Below are positions 49,370 to 61,135 of a stretch of DNA of 64,000 bases, piece after piece. Below the pieces are notes generated by a model. That model was given only the letters and a program-made list of their open reading frames with translations. It did not search any database and was not told the origin of the DNA. Source of the DNA: Lineus longissimus (taxonomy: Eukaryota; Nemertea; Pilidiophora; Heteronemertea; Lineidae); NCBI RefSeq assembly GCF_910592395.1, contig NC_088308.1:24567501-24631500 (forward strand), in the 5' to 3' direction. The translations under genes and the position numbers were made by a program. Each line of letters begins with the position of its first letter. Position 1 is the stretch's first letter.

Positions 49370-51572
49370 GAGCATTGACGGCAATTTCAGGAGATGTGTT
49401 TTTAACCCACGTATTGGTCCATGATTCGCCTTGACATCTTGTAGTCCCGAAAGATAAAGGGCAGTAACAGTCCACGCGTCTCAACCACATGAGAGTCTCT
49501 CTTTCAAATCATAGCATACTGTTCCCATGATTGTCTTCAACAAATTTCTGATTGATTAAATCTCTTCATGGGGCTGGCCTGTTGAATGGTTGCCTCTGCG
49601 ATCGTCTGCTAAATGAGAGTGTCATTTGTTTGATTGTTGCTTCGAGTCGCCAGATTGAATATCAAGAAGAAGATTGTGGAGAATTGCTTGTTGCGAAGCA
49701 ATAGGAATCTTCCGAGATAATCTGCACTTACGCGAAAGGTGAGCTCATCGTTTCTCTCAGCATGGAAGATACAGTCATGTAGTCACATATTCTGTGAGCC
49801 ATCGTGATGTCTATATATTCAGGATTTTTGGTCTTGAACTGGACAAGTGAATAGCTGGTCCAAATGACACATATATATAGGTGAGAGTTATGGACCCACA
49901 GTTGCGTCCTTGATTGTCATTGAAGAAATTTGCTACTTTAGGTTGATCTAAACAATGAACCAGATTATAGTATACATGTATGTGGTTCTTTCGCATTCTT
50001 CGATGATAGCAAATTGATCTGCAAGAAGACTATTCATGAATTTTCCTTGTTGACACCGTCGAATATCTCGTCGTTTCCTGGGGATTATCGAATACCCGTT
50101 TTTGTAATCACGCATGCCAAGTTCCCGGGAGGACATGTTTAATACTCCCTATCTGTCTCAATAAAACACGCTAAGAACAGCAGAATGCACTCGCCATGGT
50201 CCCACTTGATCATGATCATGCCATTACAGCGTATTAACGAACTCCTAGCTTCCAATTAAGTGCCTTTGATTGCTCCTTGTATACTTCATCGAGGGCTTCT
50301 TTTCGCCATGTAAAGACACCCTCCACGCCTGAATTGGGGGATCATGGATCGAGTGATTTAACATTGTGGTTATTCCTGAGGAGGAGGCGTCAATAGTAGC
50401 CTACTAATCAGTGAGAAAGGTTGGCCCGTTGGTCCACGAGACTACGATATTTTGGCCGAAGAATGTTTGGTGAAGTCCGGCCGAAAGGTAAGCAGAACAA
50501 AACTCAAAAACTGGACATAATTCATACGCTCTTCTTATCATCGCTGCGGCTCCCGAGAAAATGCACATTATGCTCAAGGTTAATTGTCACCGTTGCTAAT
50601 AGAAATGTGCGTCAATCTCTGTTTGGCCTTGTTGCTAACGACTGAGAGTAAATGTGACCAAACTATTTTCCAAAATGGTCAAGATGATCTAGTTTGTGTG
50701 ACCAAGTAAACATGATATCGCCAAGGAACGTTATGAGAATGTGATGACGCTGAGAGTGCACGTGGTAATGGGTTTGAAACCCTCTGGCGATGTCTTGTGA
50801 GATTTGATTACTTGTTTGCGCATGGCATACTCATCAGTATTCCACATCGTTGGAGCGGCACACTTCACAGTAAAAATCATCCGATCGAAATTTGAAGTGT
50901 CAACACAGCTGAGAAATTCGTGGCACTTTAATCATGTGAATTGCGGCGAAATTGAGGACTTCGAATATGAAACATCCGTACTCTGACAGTTTCTGGCCTA
51001 TATGATGTCAAAAGGGTGATAATGAAATCGCATATTGAATTTGCCGGCGAAGTTTGCGCTGGATACCCATCCGGACCGGGGATGCGCAAGCTACAAAAGA
51101 TGTTCAGTAACCATTTTGTTAATGACCTCATTTTTCATAAATCAAGTTACCCTATTGCCTGTTATATTTTTCTGACCATAGGACTGCATTGTGGTGCGAT
51201 AAAACAAATTTATTTAGTCAAACACGAAATCCTTCTGTTGATCGCTCTGCCTTCCTGCGAATATTTGATTTGTTAGAAACTTTACAAGCTGATGTAAATC
51301 TACATGATATTTGAATAATGCCATTTATTCGCGGCCGCTTGGTCCGCGGCTGTTTTCTTCAAGCTGCTGGAAACGACAATAAGCGCAATTATTACAAGAC
51401 ATTAGCTTCGTCTGAACGTTGTTTTCCATTTGTAGTGGAAAGTGGATACAGAATGCAATAAAGTAGACTTGCTCTCCTCACTTTTACATTTGTTGACAGT
51501 TCAAAACCATAGCAATTCTTTGTGATTGGTTTGGTGCAGCCATTATGCCGTATACATGCAATCACGTACTCT

Positions 51573-51646
51573 CAGTTTTAGAAACGTTTTATGAAGTAAT
51601 CTTGAAATTTGAATAGCTATAATAGCACCGAATTTATCATTTTTCG
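51573..51646 (+). pseudogene. GPCR TM7 relic in spacer, unit 2
   Basis: Same TM7 remnant as at 47,831-47,902, with the same stops. Confidence 0.45.
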
Positions 51647-51899
51647 TGGTCCTCTACAATAATAACACTGACGGCATGTCACACACTGCCCAATCCTGCT
51701 CAGGATTTTGGAACGTCTGCTGCAAACTGCGGGAATCTGAAAAGTTCAGTATTGGATGCCGTTGGTAGCCTGCATGTAGGGCCAATGTAGTCCTACAAAA
51801 CACTGCGTTGTTATTGCGAATAAATGACAACTCACGCCTGTACATGAAGAAGCAGTCCTATCTATAGCCACGACTACTTTGATATTCTTAGCTACTTTC

Positions 51900-51907
51900 T
51901 ATATATA
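51900..51907 (+). promoter_or_regulatory. TATA-like box of GPCR copy 2
   Basis: TATATATA 245 bp before the ATG at 52,145, in the same context as in the other copies. Confidence 0.4.
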
Positions 51908-52144
51908 TGATTTACTACCAAACAAAGGAAGGTGAGAAAATAGATGGCTATCCAAAACGAAGGGATGTCTCGCAGTTACCTTGAGTCAAGTGTCATCTCG
52001 ACAACTGTTCCTCAGCCAACTCGTGAAAGGGCAGATTGGAATGGGAAGTGACAATCGAAGATGAAATATGAACAAGGCTCAAGAGAGGTGGAGTAGCGTC
52101 ACCATTTCCCGTTCCTTAAAGTCTGTTTATATTCTCAGCCAATC

Positions 52145-53110
52145 ATGGCTACATCACCCAGCGAAGTCCAGCTGCAAGGTGTATCTATCTTCGATATTGT
52201 TGGTTATATTCAGGGATATGTCGTTCTTCTGATCATAATCATCGGCCTGGGTGGGAACGTTCTTTCGTTAGTGGTGTTTTTGAAGGTAAAACGAAGCAGC
52301 GATCCTACAGTACAGTACTTCAGCGTTGTTACATTTTGCGACGCTGGTGTACTTATGTTCGGTTCGGTACCGCATTGGCTGCGATGGAGCATGCCGTATG
52401 TTTTCGGAAATCAGTATGTAGATCTATATGGTATATCAAACCTAAGCTGCAAGCTTTTGCGATTTATATTTTGTTTCTGTGCTACGATGTCGTCATTTTG
52501 CCTTGTCAGTTTCACGCTCGAACGAGCTGTTTTTGTTTGGTTTCCTTTAAAACGTGTTCTCATCACGGGTCGCAAACGAAAATTAGCTTTACTTATAATT
52601 TGCCTTCTTGGCATAGCAACGAACGTACACGTAGCTCTTTTAATGGAGAACTTTGATGAACCGGTTGGGTCCAATTGTTATTACAAAAATGTCCTTGTTG
52701 ATTTTACCGCCGACAGCCTACGCTATGTTTTGTTACCGTGTGTGTTTTTATTTATTTTCAATGTGGTTATAATACTCGGCATGGTAAAATCTCAGAAAGA
52801 TAGAACGCACGTTTCACGAACCAAAATATTGATGGATTCAAAGCAAAAAGCTGTTCATATCAACCTTATTCTGGTATCAGTTTTTTATAATATTTTCAAC
52901 CTTCCACGTTTTGTAGCTTGGACTGTATTTGAAGAGTCACAGAAGCGAGGTATGTCCAGTGACCATATGGAAATGCTTTTTCTAACAGCCAATTTTTGCG
53001 AAGTTATTTGGAATCTGAACTATAGCACCAACTTTATCATTTATTGCACTTCACTTGGATTCTATAGAGAAGAACTCGGCAAATTGTTTTATTGTTGTCA
53101 TCACATGTAA
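52145..53110 (+). CDS. Class A orphan GPCR, copy 2
   Basis: Intact 321-residue paralogue of copy 1. By eye it differs at about 15 residues, including E7, Q9, I32, F72, H77, V139, L147, F170, M213, I228, N249, I250, N252, E263 and M321. A hand count gives about 16 nonsynonymous and 14 synonymous changes. With about three times more nonsynonymous sites, this suggests mild purifying selection. TM6 reads FYNIFNLPR instead of FYIVFHLPR. All motif features described for copy 1 are kept. It shares RFIFCF in TM3 with copy 1, while copies 3-5 have RFTFYF. Confidence 0.9.
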   Translation: MATSPSEVQLQGVSIFDIVGYIQGYVVLLIIIIGLGGNVLSLVVFLKVKRSSDPTVQYFSVVTFCDAGVLMFGSVPHWLRWSMPYVFGNQYVDLYGISNLSCKLLRFIFCFCATMSSFCLVSFTLERAVFVWFPLKRVLITGRKRKLALLIICLLGIATNVHVALLMENFDEPVGSNCYYKNVLVDFTADSLRYVLLPCVFLFIFNVVIILGMVKSQKDRTHVSRTKILMDSKQKAVHINLILVSVFYNIFNLPRFVAWTVFEESQKRGMSSDHMEMLFLTANFCEVIWNLNYSTNFIIYCTSLGFYREELGKLFYCCHHM

Positions 53111-55313
53111 GAGCATTGACGGCAATTTAAGGAGATGTGTTTTTAACCCACGTATTGGTCCATGATTCGCCTTGACATCTTGTAGTCCCGAAAGATAAAG
53201 GGCAGTAACAGTCCGCGCGTCTCAACCACATGAGAGTCTCTCTTTCAGATCATAGCATACTGCTCCCATGATTATCTTCAACAAATTTCTGATTGATTAA
53301 ATCTCTTCATGGGGCTGGCCTGTTGAATGATTGCCTCTGCGATCGTCTGCTAAATGAGAGTGTCATTTGTTTGATTGTTGCTTCGAGTCGCCAGATTGAA
53401 TATCAAGAAGAAGATTGTGGAGAATTGCTTGTTGCGAAGCAATAGGAATCTTCCGAGATAATCTGCACTTACGCGAAAGGTGAGCTCATCGTTTCTCTCA
53501 GCATGGAAGATACAGTCATGTAGTCACATATTCTGTGAGCCATCGTGATGTCTATATATTCAGGATTTTTGGTCTTGAACTGGACAAGTGAATAGCTGGT
53601 CCAAATGACACATATATATAGGTGAGAGTTATGGACCCACAGTTGCGTCCTTGATTGTCATTGAAGAAATTTGCTACTTTAGGTTGATCTAAACAATGAA
53701 CCAGATTATAGTATACATGTATGTGGTTTTTTCGCATTCTTCCATGATAGCAAATTGATCTGTAAGAAAACTATTCATGAATTTTCCTTGTTGACACCGT
53801 CGAATATCTCTTCGTTTCCTGGGGATTATCGAATACCCGTTTTTGTAATCACGCATGCCAAGTTCCCGGGAGGACATGTTTAATACTCCCTATCTGTCTC
53901 AATAAAACACGCTAAGAACAGCAGAATGCACTCGCCATGGTCCCACTTGATCATGATCATGCCATTACAGCGTATTAACGAACTCCTAGCTTCCAATTAA
54001 GTGCCTTTGATTGCTCCTTGTATACTTCATCGAGGGCTTCTTTTCGCCATGTAAAGACACCCTCCACGCCTGAATTGGAGGATCATGGATCGAGTGATTT
54101 AACATTGTGGTTATTCCTGAGGAGGAGGCGTCAATAGTAGCCTACTAATCAGTGAGAAAGGTTGGCCCGTTGGTCCACGAGACTACGATATTTTGGCAGG
54201 AGAATGTTTGGTGAATTCCGGCCGAAAGGTAAGCAGAACAAAACTCAAAAACTGGACATAATTCATACGCTCTTCTTATCATCGCTGCGGCTCCCGAGAA
54301 AATGCACATTATGCTCAAGGTTAATTGTCACCGTTGCTAATAGAAATGTGCGTCAATCTCTGTTTGGCCTTGTTGCTATCGACTGAGAGTAAATATGACC
54401 AAACTATTTTCCAAAATGGTCAAGATGATCTAGTTTGTGTGACCAAGTAAACATGATATCGCCAAGGAACGTTATGAGAATGTGATGACGCTGAGAGTGC
54501 ACGTGGTAATGGGTTTGAAACCCTCTGGCGATGTCTTGTGAGATTTGATTACTTGTTTGCGCATGGCATACTCATCAGTATTCTACATCGTTGGAGCGGC
54601 ACACTTCACAGTAAAAATCATCCGATCGAAATTTGAAGTGTCAACACAGCTGAGAAATTCGTGGCACTATAATCATGTGAATTGCGGCGAAATTGAGGAC
54701 TTCGAATATGAAACATCCGTACTCTGACAGTTTCTGGCCTATATGATGTCAAAAGGGTGATAATGAAATCGCATATTGAATTTGCCGGCGAAGTTTGCGC
54801 TGGATACCCATCCGGACCGGGGATGCGCAAGCTACAAAAGATGTTCAGTAACCATTTTGTTAATGACCTCATTTTTCATAAATCAAGTTACCCTATTGCC
54901 TGTTATATTTTTCTGACCATAGGACTGCATTGTGGTGCGATAAAACAAATTTATTTAGTCAAACACGAAATCCTTCTGTTGATCGCTCTGCCTTCCTGCG
55001 AATATTTGATTTGTTAGAAACTTTACAAGCTGATGTAAATCTACATGATATTTGAATAATGCCATTTATTCGCGGCCGCTTGGTCCGCGGCTGTTTTCTT
55101 CAAGCTGCTGGAAACGACAATAAGCGCAATTATTACAAGACATTAGCTTCGCCTGAACGTTGTTTTCCATTTGTAGTGGGAAGTGGATACAGAATGCAAT
55201 AAAGTAGACTCGCTCTCCTCACTTTTACATTTGTTGACAGTTCAAAACCATAGCAATTCTTTGTGATTGGTATGGTGCAGCCATTATGCCGTATACATGC
55301 AATCACGTACTCT

Positions 55314-55387
55314 CAGTTTTAGAAACGTTTTATGAAGTAATCTTGAAATTTGAATAGCTATAATAGCACCGAATTTATCATTTTTTG
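55314..55387 (+). pseudogene. GPCR TM7 relic in spacer, unit 3
   Basis: Same remnant as in units 1 and 2. Confidence 0.45.
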
Positions 55388-55640
55388 TGGTCCTCTACAA
55401 TAATAACACTGAGGGCATGTCACACACTGCCCAATCCTCCTCAGGATTTTGGAACGTCTGCAGCAAACTGCGAGAATCTGAAAAGTTCAGTATTGGATGC
55501 CGTAGGTAGCCTACATGTAGGGCCTATGTAGGCCTACAAAACACTGCGTTGTTATTGCGTATAAATGACAACTCACGTCTGTACATGAAGGAGCAGCCCT
55601 ATCTTTAGCCACGACTACTTTGATATTCTTAGCTACTTTC

Positions 55641-55648
55641 TATATATA
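55641..55648 (+). promoter_or_regulatory. TATA-like box of GPCR copy 3
   Basis: TATATATA 248 bp before the ATG at 55,889. Confidence 0.35.
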
Positions 55649-55888
55649 TGACTCACGACCAAACAAAGGAAGGTGAGAAAATAGTATCCAAAACGAAGGG
55701 ATGTCATGGCAGTTACCTTGAATCAAGTGTCAAATCGACAACTGTTCTAATCGGCTCAGCCGACTCGTGAAAGGGCAGATTGGAATGGGAAGTGACAATC
55801 GAGGATAAAATGTAAACAAGGCTCAAGAGAGGTGGAGTAGCGTCACCATTTCCCGTTCCTGAAAGTCTGTTTATATTCTCAGCCAATC

Positions 55889-56855
55889 ATGACTACATCA
55901 CTCAGCGAGGTCCAACTGCAAGGTGTATCTATCTTCGATATTGTTGGTTATATTCAGGGATATGTCGTTCTTCTAATCATAGTCATCGGCCTAGGTGGGA
56001 ATGTTCTTTCGTTAGTGGTGTTTTTGAAGGTGAAACGAAGCAGCGATCCTACAGTACAGTACTTCAGCGTTGTTACATTCTGCGACGCTGGTGTACTTAT
56101 GTTCGGTTCGGTACCGAAGTGGCTGCGATGGAGCATGCCGTATGTTTTCGGAAATCAGTATGTAGATCTGTATGGTATATCAAACCTAAGCTGCAAGCTT
56201 TTGCGATTTACATTTTATTTCTGTGCTACGATGTCATCATTTTGCCTTGTCAGTTTCACGCTTGAACGAGCTGTTTTTGTTTGGTTTCCTTTAAAACGTG
56301 TTCTCATCACGGGCCGCAAACGGAAATTTGCTTTACTTATTATTTGCCTTCTTGGCGTAGCAACGAACGTACACGTAGCTCTTTTAATGGAGAATTATGA
56401 TGAACCGGTTGGGTCCAATTGTTATTACAAATATGTCCTTGTTGATTTTACCGCCGACAACCTACGCTATGTTTTGTTACCGTGTGTGTTTTATATTTAT
56501 TTTCAATGTGGTTATAATACTCGGCATAGTAAAATCTCAGAAAGATAGAACGCATGTTTCTCGAACCAAAACATTGATGGATTCAAAGCAAAAAGCTGTT
56601 CATATGAACCTTATTCTGGTATCAGTTTTCTATATTGTTTTCAACCTTCCACGTTTTGTAGCTTGGACTGTATTTGATGAGTCACAGAAACGAGGTATGT
56701 CCAGCGACCATATGGAAATGCTTTTTCTAACAGCCAATTTTTGCGTAGTTATTTGGAATCTGAACTATAGCACCAACTTTATCATTTATTGCACTTCACT
56801 TGGATTCTATAGAGAAGAACTCGGCAAATTGTTTTATTGTTGTCATCACAAGTAA
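55889..56855 (+). pseudogene. Class A orphan GPCR, copy 3, frameshifted in TM5
   Basis: Reads as a normal receptor (start MTTSLSEVQLQG) through TM4 and ECL2 up to LLPCVF in TM5. A one-base gain then turns GTTTTTATTTATT of the other copies into GTTTTATATTTATT near 56,490. The original frame ends about 19 codons later, giving 219 residues. The rest of the gene (IFNVVIILG to FYCCHHK, about 56,497-56,855) is intact in the next frame. No other lesion is seen, so the break is recent or a sequencing error. The 5' half is nearly identical to copy 4 and the 3' half to copy 5. Residue 182 in ECL2 is Tyr here (Asn or His elsewhere). Confidence 0.85.
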
Positions 56856-57381
56856 GAGCATTGACGGCAATTTCAGGAGATGTGTATTTAACCAACGTAT
56901 TAATCCATGATTCGAAAACCTATTGGTTGTGAACAAATTGTCAATTTCAGAACGTTGACTTGAAAACTAGTAGATGGTCCAAAAGAGAACCAGTGTGGTA
57001 AAAGATGTTGCTTCACTCAAAAATCGTAGGATCATTGGGCTTTTCGGATAGAAGTCTTTGTGAGTCACATACGCATCCAGGAATGCTTCAAGAGTGTCTT
57101 GGGTTCTTCTGATTCGCAAGACTCTAACGGAGATGGCACAGACAACGATTAAAAGCATGGACGTTGTTGATTTGTTTATACGTTGCCGCTACATGTATGT
57201 ACTTTGCCCAAGCTATCGCTTTAGTTGACCAGATATTGCACCCATTTCGAAGGGAATAACCCCTAAACCAAATCTAACCTAAGAAGGACCAACTTTTTAA
57301 ACATCTTTAAATCTTTAACATCTTTAATGTTTTTATGACATACTGTTACACATACTCGGCTTACATGTAGGCCCCTTAGAA

Positions 57382-57387
57382 AATAAA
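57382..57387 (+). terminator. Candidate poly(A) signal for GPCR copy 3
   Basis: AATAAA about 526 nt after the copy 3 stop. The same hexamer follows copy 5 at 62,881. Confidence 0.3.
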
Positions 57388-58678
57388 CTGAAGCGACGAC
57401 ACGATAGTGCTTTCATCGCAGACACAGCACCATGAAACGGAGATAGATGAGTGCGACGAGACGGTTTGTGATTCGAGCACATACAACTTAAAGCAACGAA
57501 TTTTACATGATGATTTCCAGTGACGGAACCCCCTTCCCCTCAAATGCGCCTTGACATCTTGTAGTCCCGAAAGATAAAGGGCAGTAACAGTCCACTCGTC
57601 TCAACCACATGAGAGTCTCTCTTTCAGATCATAGCCTACTGCTCCCATGATTGTCTTCAACAAATTTCTGATTGATTAAATCTCTTCATGGGGCTGGCCT
57701 GTTGAATGATTGCTTCTGCGATCGTCTGCTAAATGAGAGTGTCATTTGTTTGATTGTTGCTTCGAGTCACCAGATTGAATATCAAGAAGAAGATTGTGGA
57801 GAATTTTTGCGAAGCAATAGGAATCTTCCGAGATAATCTGCTCTTACGCGAAAGGTGAGCTCATCGTTTCTCTCAGCATGGAAGATACAGTCATGCAGTC
57901 ACATATGCTGAGAGCCATCGTAATGTCTATATATATTCAGGATTTTTTGTCTTGAACTGGACAAGTGAATAGCTATGGACCCACAGTTGCGTCCTTGATT
58001 GTCATTGAAGAAATTGGCTACTTCAGGTTGATCTAAACAATGCACTAGATTATAGTATTCATGTATGTGGTTCTTTCGCATTCTTCCATGATCACAAATT
58101 GATCTGTAAGAAAACTATACATGGATCGAGTGATTTAACATTGTGGTTATTCATGTGGAGGAGGCGTCAATAGTAGCCTACTAATTAGTTAGAAAGGTTG
58201 GCCCGTTGGTCCACGAGACTACGATATTTTGGCCGGAGAATGTTTGGTGAAGTCCGGCCGAATGGTAAGCAGAACAAAACTCAAAAACTGGCCATAATTC
58301 ATACGCGCTCCTGCGGCAATGCACATTATGGCCAGTACATGCTCAAGGTTAATTGTCACCGTTGCTAAAGGGAATGTGCGTCAATCTCTGTTTGGCCTTG
58401 CTAACGACTGAGAGTAATTGTGACCAAACTATTTTCCAAAATGGTCAAGATGATCTAGTTTGTGCGACCAAGTAAACATGATATCGCCAAGGAACGTTAT
58501 GAGAATGTGATGACGCTGAAAGTGCACGTGGTAATGGGTTTGAATTCAAAACCCTCTGGCGATGTCTTGTGAGATTTGATAACTAGTTTGCGCATGGCAT
58601 ACTCATCAGTATTCACCATAGCAATTCTTTGTGATTGGTATGGTGCAGCCATTATGCCGTATACATGCAATCACGTAC

Positions 58679-58752
58679 TCTCAGTTTTAGAAACGTTTTA
58701 TGAAGTAATCTTGAAATTTGAATAGCTATAATAGCACCGAATTTATCATTTT
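58679..58752 (+). pseudogene. GPCR TM7 relic in spacer, unit 4
   Basis: Same remnant as in units 1-3, retained despite the nearby deletions. Confidence 0.45.
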
Positions 58753-59008
58753 TTGTGGTCCTCTACAATAATAACACTGAGGGCATGTCACACACTGCCC
58801 AATCCTGCTCAGGATTTTGGAACGTCTGCAGCAAACTGCGGGAATCTGAAAAGTTCAGTATTGGATGCCGTAGGTAGCCTACATGTAGGGCCTATGTAGG
58901 CCTACAAAACACTGCGTTGTTATTGCGTATAAATGACAACTCACGTCTGTACATGAAGGAGCAGCCCTATCTTTAGCCACGACTACTTTGATATTCTTAG
59001 CTACTTTC

Positions 59009-59016
59009 TATATATA
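59009..59016 (+). promoter_or_regulatory. TATA-like box of GPCR copy 4
   Basis: TATATATA 248 bp before the ATG at 59,257. Confidence 0.4.
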
Positions 59017-59256
59017 TGACTTACGACTAAACAAAGGAAGGTGAGAAAATAGTATCCAAAACGAAGGGATGTCATGGCAGTTACCTTGAATCAAGTGTCA
59101 AATCGACAACTGTTCTAATCGGCTCAGCCGACTCGTGAAAGGGCAGATTGGAATGGGAAGTGACAATCGAGGATAAAATGTAAACAAGGCTCAAGAGAGG
59201 TGGAGTAGCGTCACCATTTCCCGTTCCTGAAAGTCTGTTTATATTATCAGCCAATC

Positions 59257-60222
59257 ATGACTACATCACTCAGCGAGGTCCAACTGCAAGGTGTATCTAT
59301 CTTCGATATTGTTGGTTATATTCAGGGATATGTCGTTCTTCTAATCATAGTCATCGGCCTGGGTGGGAATGTTCTTTCGTTAGTGGTGTTTTTGAAGGTG
59401 AAACGAAGCAGCGATCCTACAGTACAGTACTTCAGCGTTGTTACATTCTGCGACGCTGGTGTACTTATGTTCGGTTCGGTACCGAAGTGGCTGCGATGGA
59501 GCATGCCGTATGTTTTCGGAAATCAGTATGTAGATCTCTATGGTATATCAAACCTAAGCTGCAAGCTTTTGCGATTTACATTTTATTTCTGTGCTACGAT
59601 GTCATCATTTTGCCTTGTCAGTTTCACGCTCGAACGAGCTGTTTTTGTTTGGTTTCCTTTAAAACGTGTTCTCATCACGGGCCGCAAACGGAAATTTGCT
59701 TTACTTATTATTTGCCTTCTTGGCATAGCAACGAACGTACACGTAGCTCTTTTAATGGAGAATTATGATGAGCCGGTTGGGTCCAATTGTTATTACAAAC
59801 ATGTCCTTGTTGATTTTACCGCCGACAGCCTACGCTATGTTTTGTTACCGTGTGTGTTTTTATTTATTTTCAATGTGGTTATAATACTCGGCTTAGTAAA
59901 ATCTCAGAAGGACAGAACGCATGTTACACGAACCAAAACATTGGTAGATTCTAAGCAAAAAGCTGTTCATATCAACCTTATTCTGGTATCAGTTTTCTAT
60001 ATTGTTTTCAACCTTCCCCGGTTTGTAGCTTGGACTGTATTTGTTGAGTCAAAGAAGCGTGCTATGTCCAGCGGCCATATGGAAATGCTTTTTCTAACAG
60101 CCAATTTTTGCGAAGTTATTTGGAATCTGAACTATAGCACCAACTTTATCATTTATTGCACTTCACTTGGATTCTATAGAGAAGAACTATGTAAATTCTT
60201 TTATTGTTGTCATCAAAAGTAA
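59257..60222 (+). CDS. Class A orphan GPCR, copy 4
   Basis: Intact, 321 residues. The 5' half and the leader are nearly identical to copy 3 (MTTSLSEVQLQG; a leader with TCTAATCGGCTCAGCC found only in these two). The 3' half is the most diverged of the set: H182 in ECL2, L213, T224, V231, then V263, K266, A269 and G273 in ECL3, and a C-terminus with CKFFYCCHQK. Changes cluster in the extracellular loops and the tail, where ligand choice and coupling could be altered. The structural motifs are those of copy 1. Confidence 0.9.
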   Translation: MTTSLSEVQLQGVSIFDIVGYIQGYVVLLIIVIGLGGNVLSLVVFLKVKRSSDPTVQYFSVVTFCDAGVLMFGSVPKWLRWSMPYVFGNQYVDLYGISNLSCKLLRFTFYFCATMSSFCLVSFTLERAVFVWFPLKRVLITGRKRKFALLIICLLGIATNVHVALLMENYDEPVGSNCYYKHVLVDFTADSLRYVLLPCVFLFIFNVVIILGLVKSQKDRTHVTRTKTLVDSKQKAVHINLILVSVFYIVFNLPRFVAWTVFVESKKRAMSSGHMEMLFLTANFCEVIWNLNYSTNFIIYCTSLGFYREELCKFFYCCHQK

Positions 60223-60845
60223 GAGCATTGACGGCAATTGAAGAGGAGGGATTTTTAACCCCTGCTTACACTCTTCGTCCGTAATTCGAAGACCTACATG
60301 TATCTTGAAAAACAAAGAGTCAATTTCAGAACTGGTAGATGGTCCAAAACAGAACCAGTGGTGTTGCTTCACTCCCAAATCGTAGGATCATTGTTCGTAT
60401 TGGAAGTGAAGGGCTGTTCTGATAGAAGTACAGTCAAGACAGTCGCAGATGCATTCATGCACTGAACACTCCAAGTGCATCTTGGGTTCTTCTGAGCCTG
60501 GCATGACTGAGATACGCAGAGTGAAATTGACGGTGATTGCATCACAAGTAGTTTCCATGATTACATCCCTGAAATGTCACCAGAGATTGTAAATGAATAG
60601 ATGAACAGCAGAGGTTTATTTGTTACTGATGAGTGTGGTACCTTGATGTGGTGTAGCAACTTATTGCGTGGTTCAATGAATGACCTCGACGGTAATGCTG
60701 GCAGAAGGGAAAGCTCCTGGGTGTTTCAAGCTTGCCAGACTGGCTGTAGGAGAGAAGCATAACACTAAACAAAATCTGACTCTTCGTCCGCCAGGGCATG
60801 GGATTACAATGTACAAATAAGTAATAAAAGTTGCTACGAAAACCT

Positions 60846-60895
60846 CAAAACTTTATCATTTATTGCTCTTCACTTGGATTTTAAAGAGAAGAACT
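60846..60895 (+). pseudogene. GPCR TM7/helix 8 fragment
   Basis: A 50-bp match to the end of the receptor genes. The codons read NFIIYCSSLGF, then a stop, then REEL (the genes have NFIIYCTSLGFYREEL). It continues into TTTTTTGTGGTC, the sequence that follows the TM7 relic in the other spacers. This is therefore the missing 3' part of that relic, lost by a small deletion in units 1-4. Confidence 0.7.
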
Positions 60896-61127
60896 TTTTT
60901 GTGGTCATCTCAAGAAAAAAAACACCATGTCACTTTTGGGCATGTCACACAATGCACAATCCTTTCTCAGGATTTTGCAACGTCTACTGCAAACTGACAT
61001 GTTCAGCAAAGGCTGCAGTAGGTACATGGGAATTGCCTGTTAGTGCATATATGACAACTCAAATCTGTACATGAACGAGCACGATACACATATAGCCAAG
61101 AATATTTTGATATTCTTAGGTACTTTC

Positions 61128-61135
61128 TATATAAA
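61128..61135 (+). promoter_or_regulatory. TATA box of GPCR copy 5
   Basis: TATATAAA, a canonical TATA box, 261 bp before the ATG at 61,389. It stands at the position of the TATATATA boxes of the other copies. Confidence 0.45.

Larger units (their letters stand above)
45541..49426 (+). repeat. Tandem array unit 1 (GPCR copy 1)
   Basis: Homology to later units starts at about 45,541 (compare 57,390 and 62,890). The shared anchor CGCCTTGACATCTTG is at 45,701, 49,427, 53,168, 57,547 and 63,045, so units 1 and 2 are 3,726 and 3,741 bp long. The order is spacer, GPCR relic (47,831-47,902), TATA-like box, leader, GPCR and a short 3' flank. Confidence 0.9.
49427..53167 (+). repeat. Tandem array unit 2 (GPCR copy 2)
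   Basis: A 3,741-bp unit collinear with unit 1 and a few percent different. The junction with unit 1 lies at GATTCG/CGCC, where about 640 bp of 3' flank found in units 3 and 5 is missing. Confidence 0.9.
53168..57381 (+). repeat. Tandem array unit 3 (GPCR copy 3, broken)
   Basis: The upstream spacer is collinear with units 1 and 2. The 3' flank (56,856-57,381) is the long form, shared with unit 5 (62,355-62,880) and absent in units 1 and 2. Confidence 0.85.
57382..60835 (+). repeat. Tandem array unit 4 (GPCR copy 4), shortened spacer
   Basis: The spacer carries two deletions relative to unit 3. One is at about 58,121, joining at CATG and removing about 300 bp. The other is at about 58,612 and removes about 670 bp, including the invariant block. 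The 3' flank (60,223-60,835) is a diverged version of that in units 3 and 5. Confidence 0.8.

Noticed and set aside
56967-57158. 63-codon minus-strand frame after copy 3, also after copy 5 (62,466-62,657)
   Set aside because: It has an ATG and hydrophobic ends, but the matching region after copy 4 is broken in frame. Its conservation in two units is explained by recent duplication.
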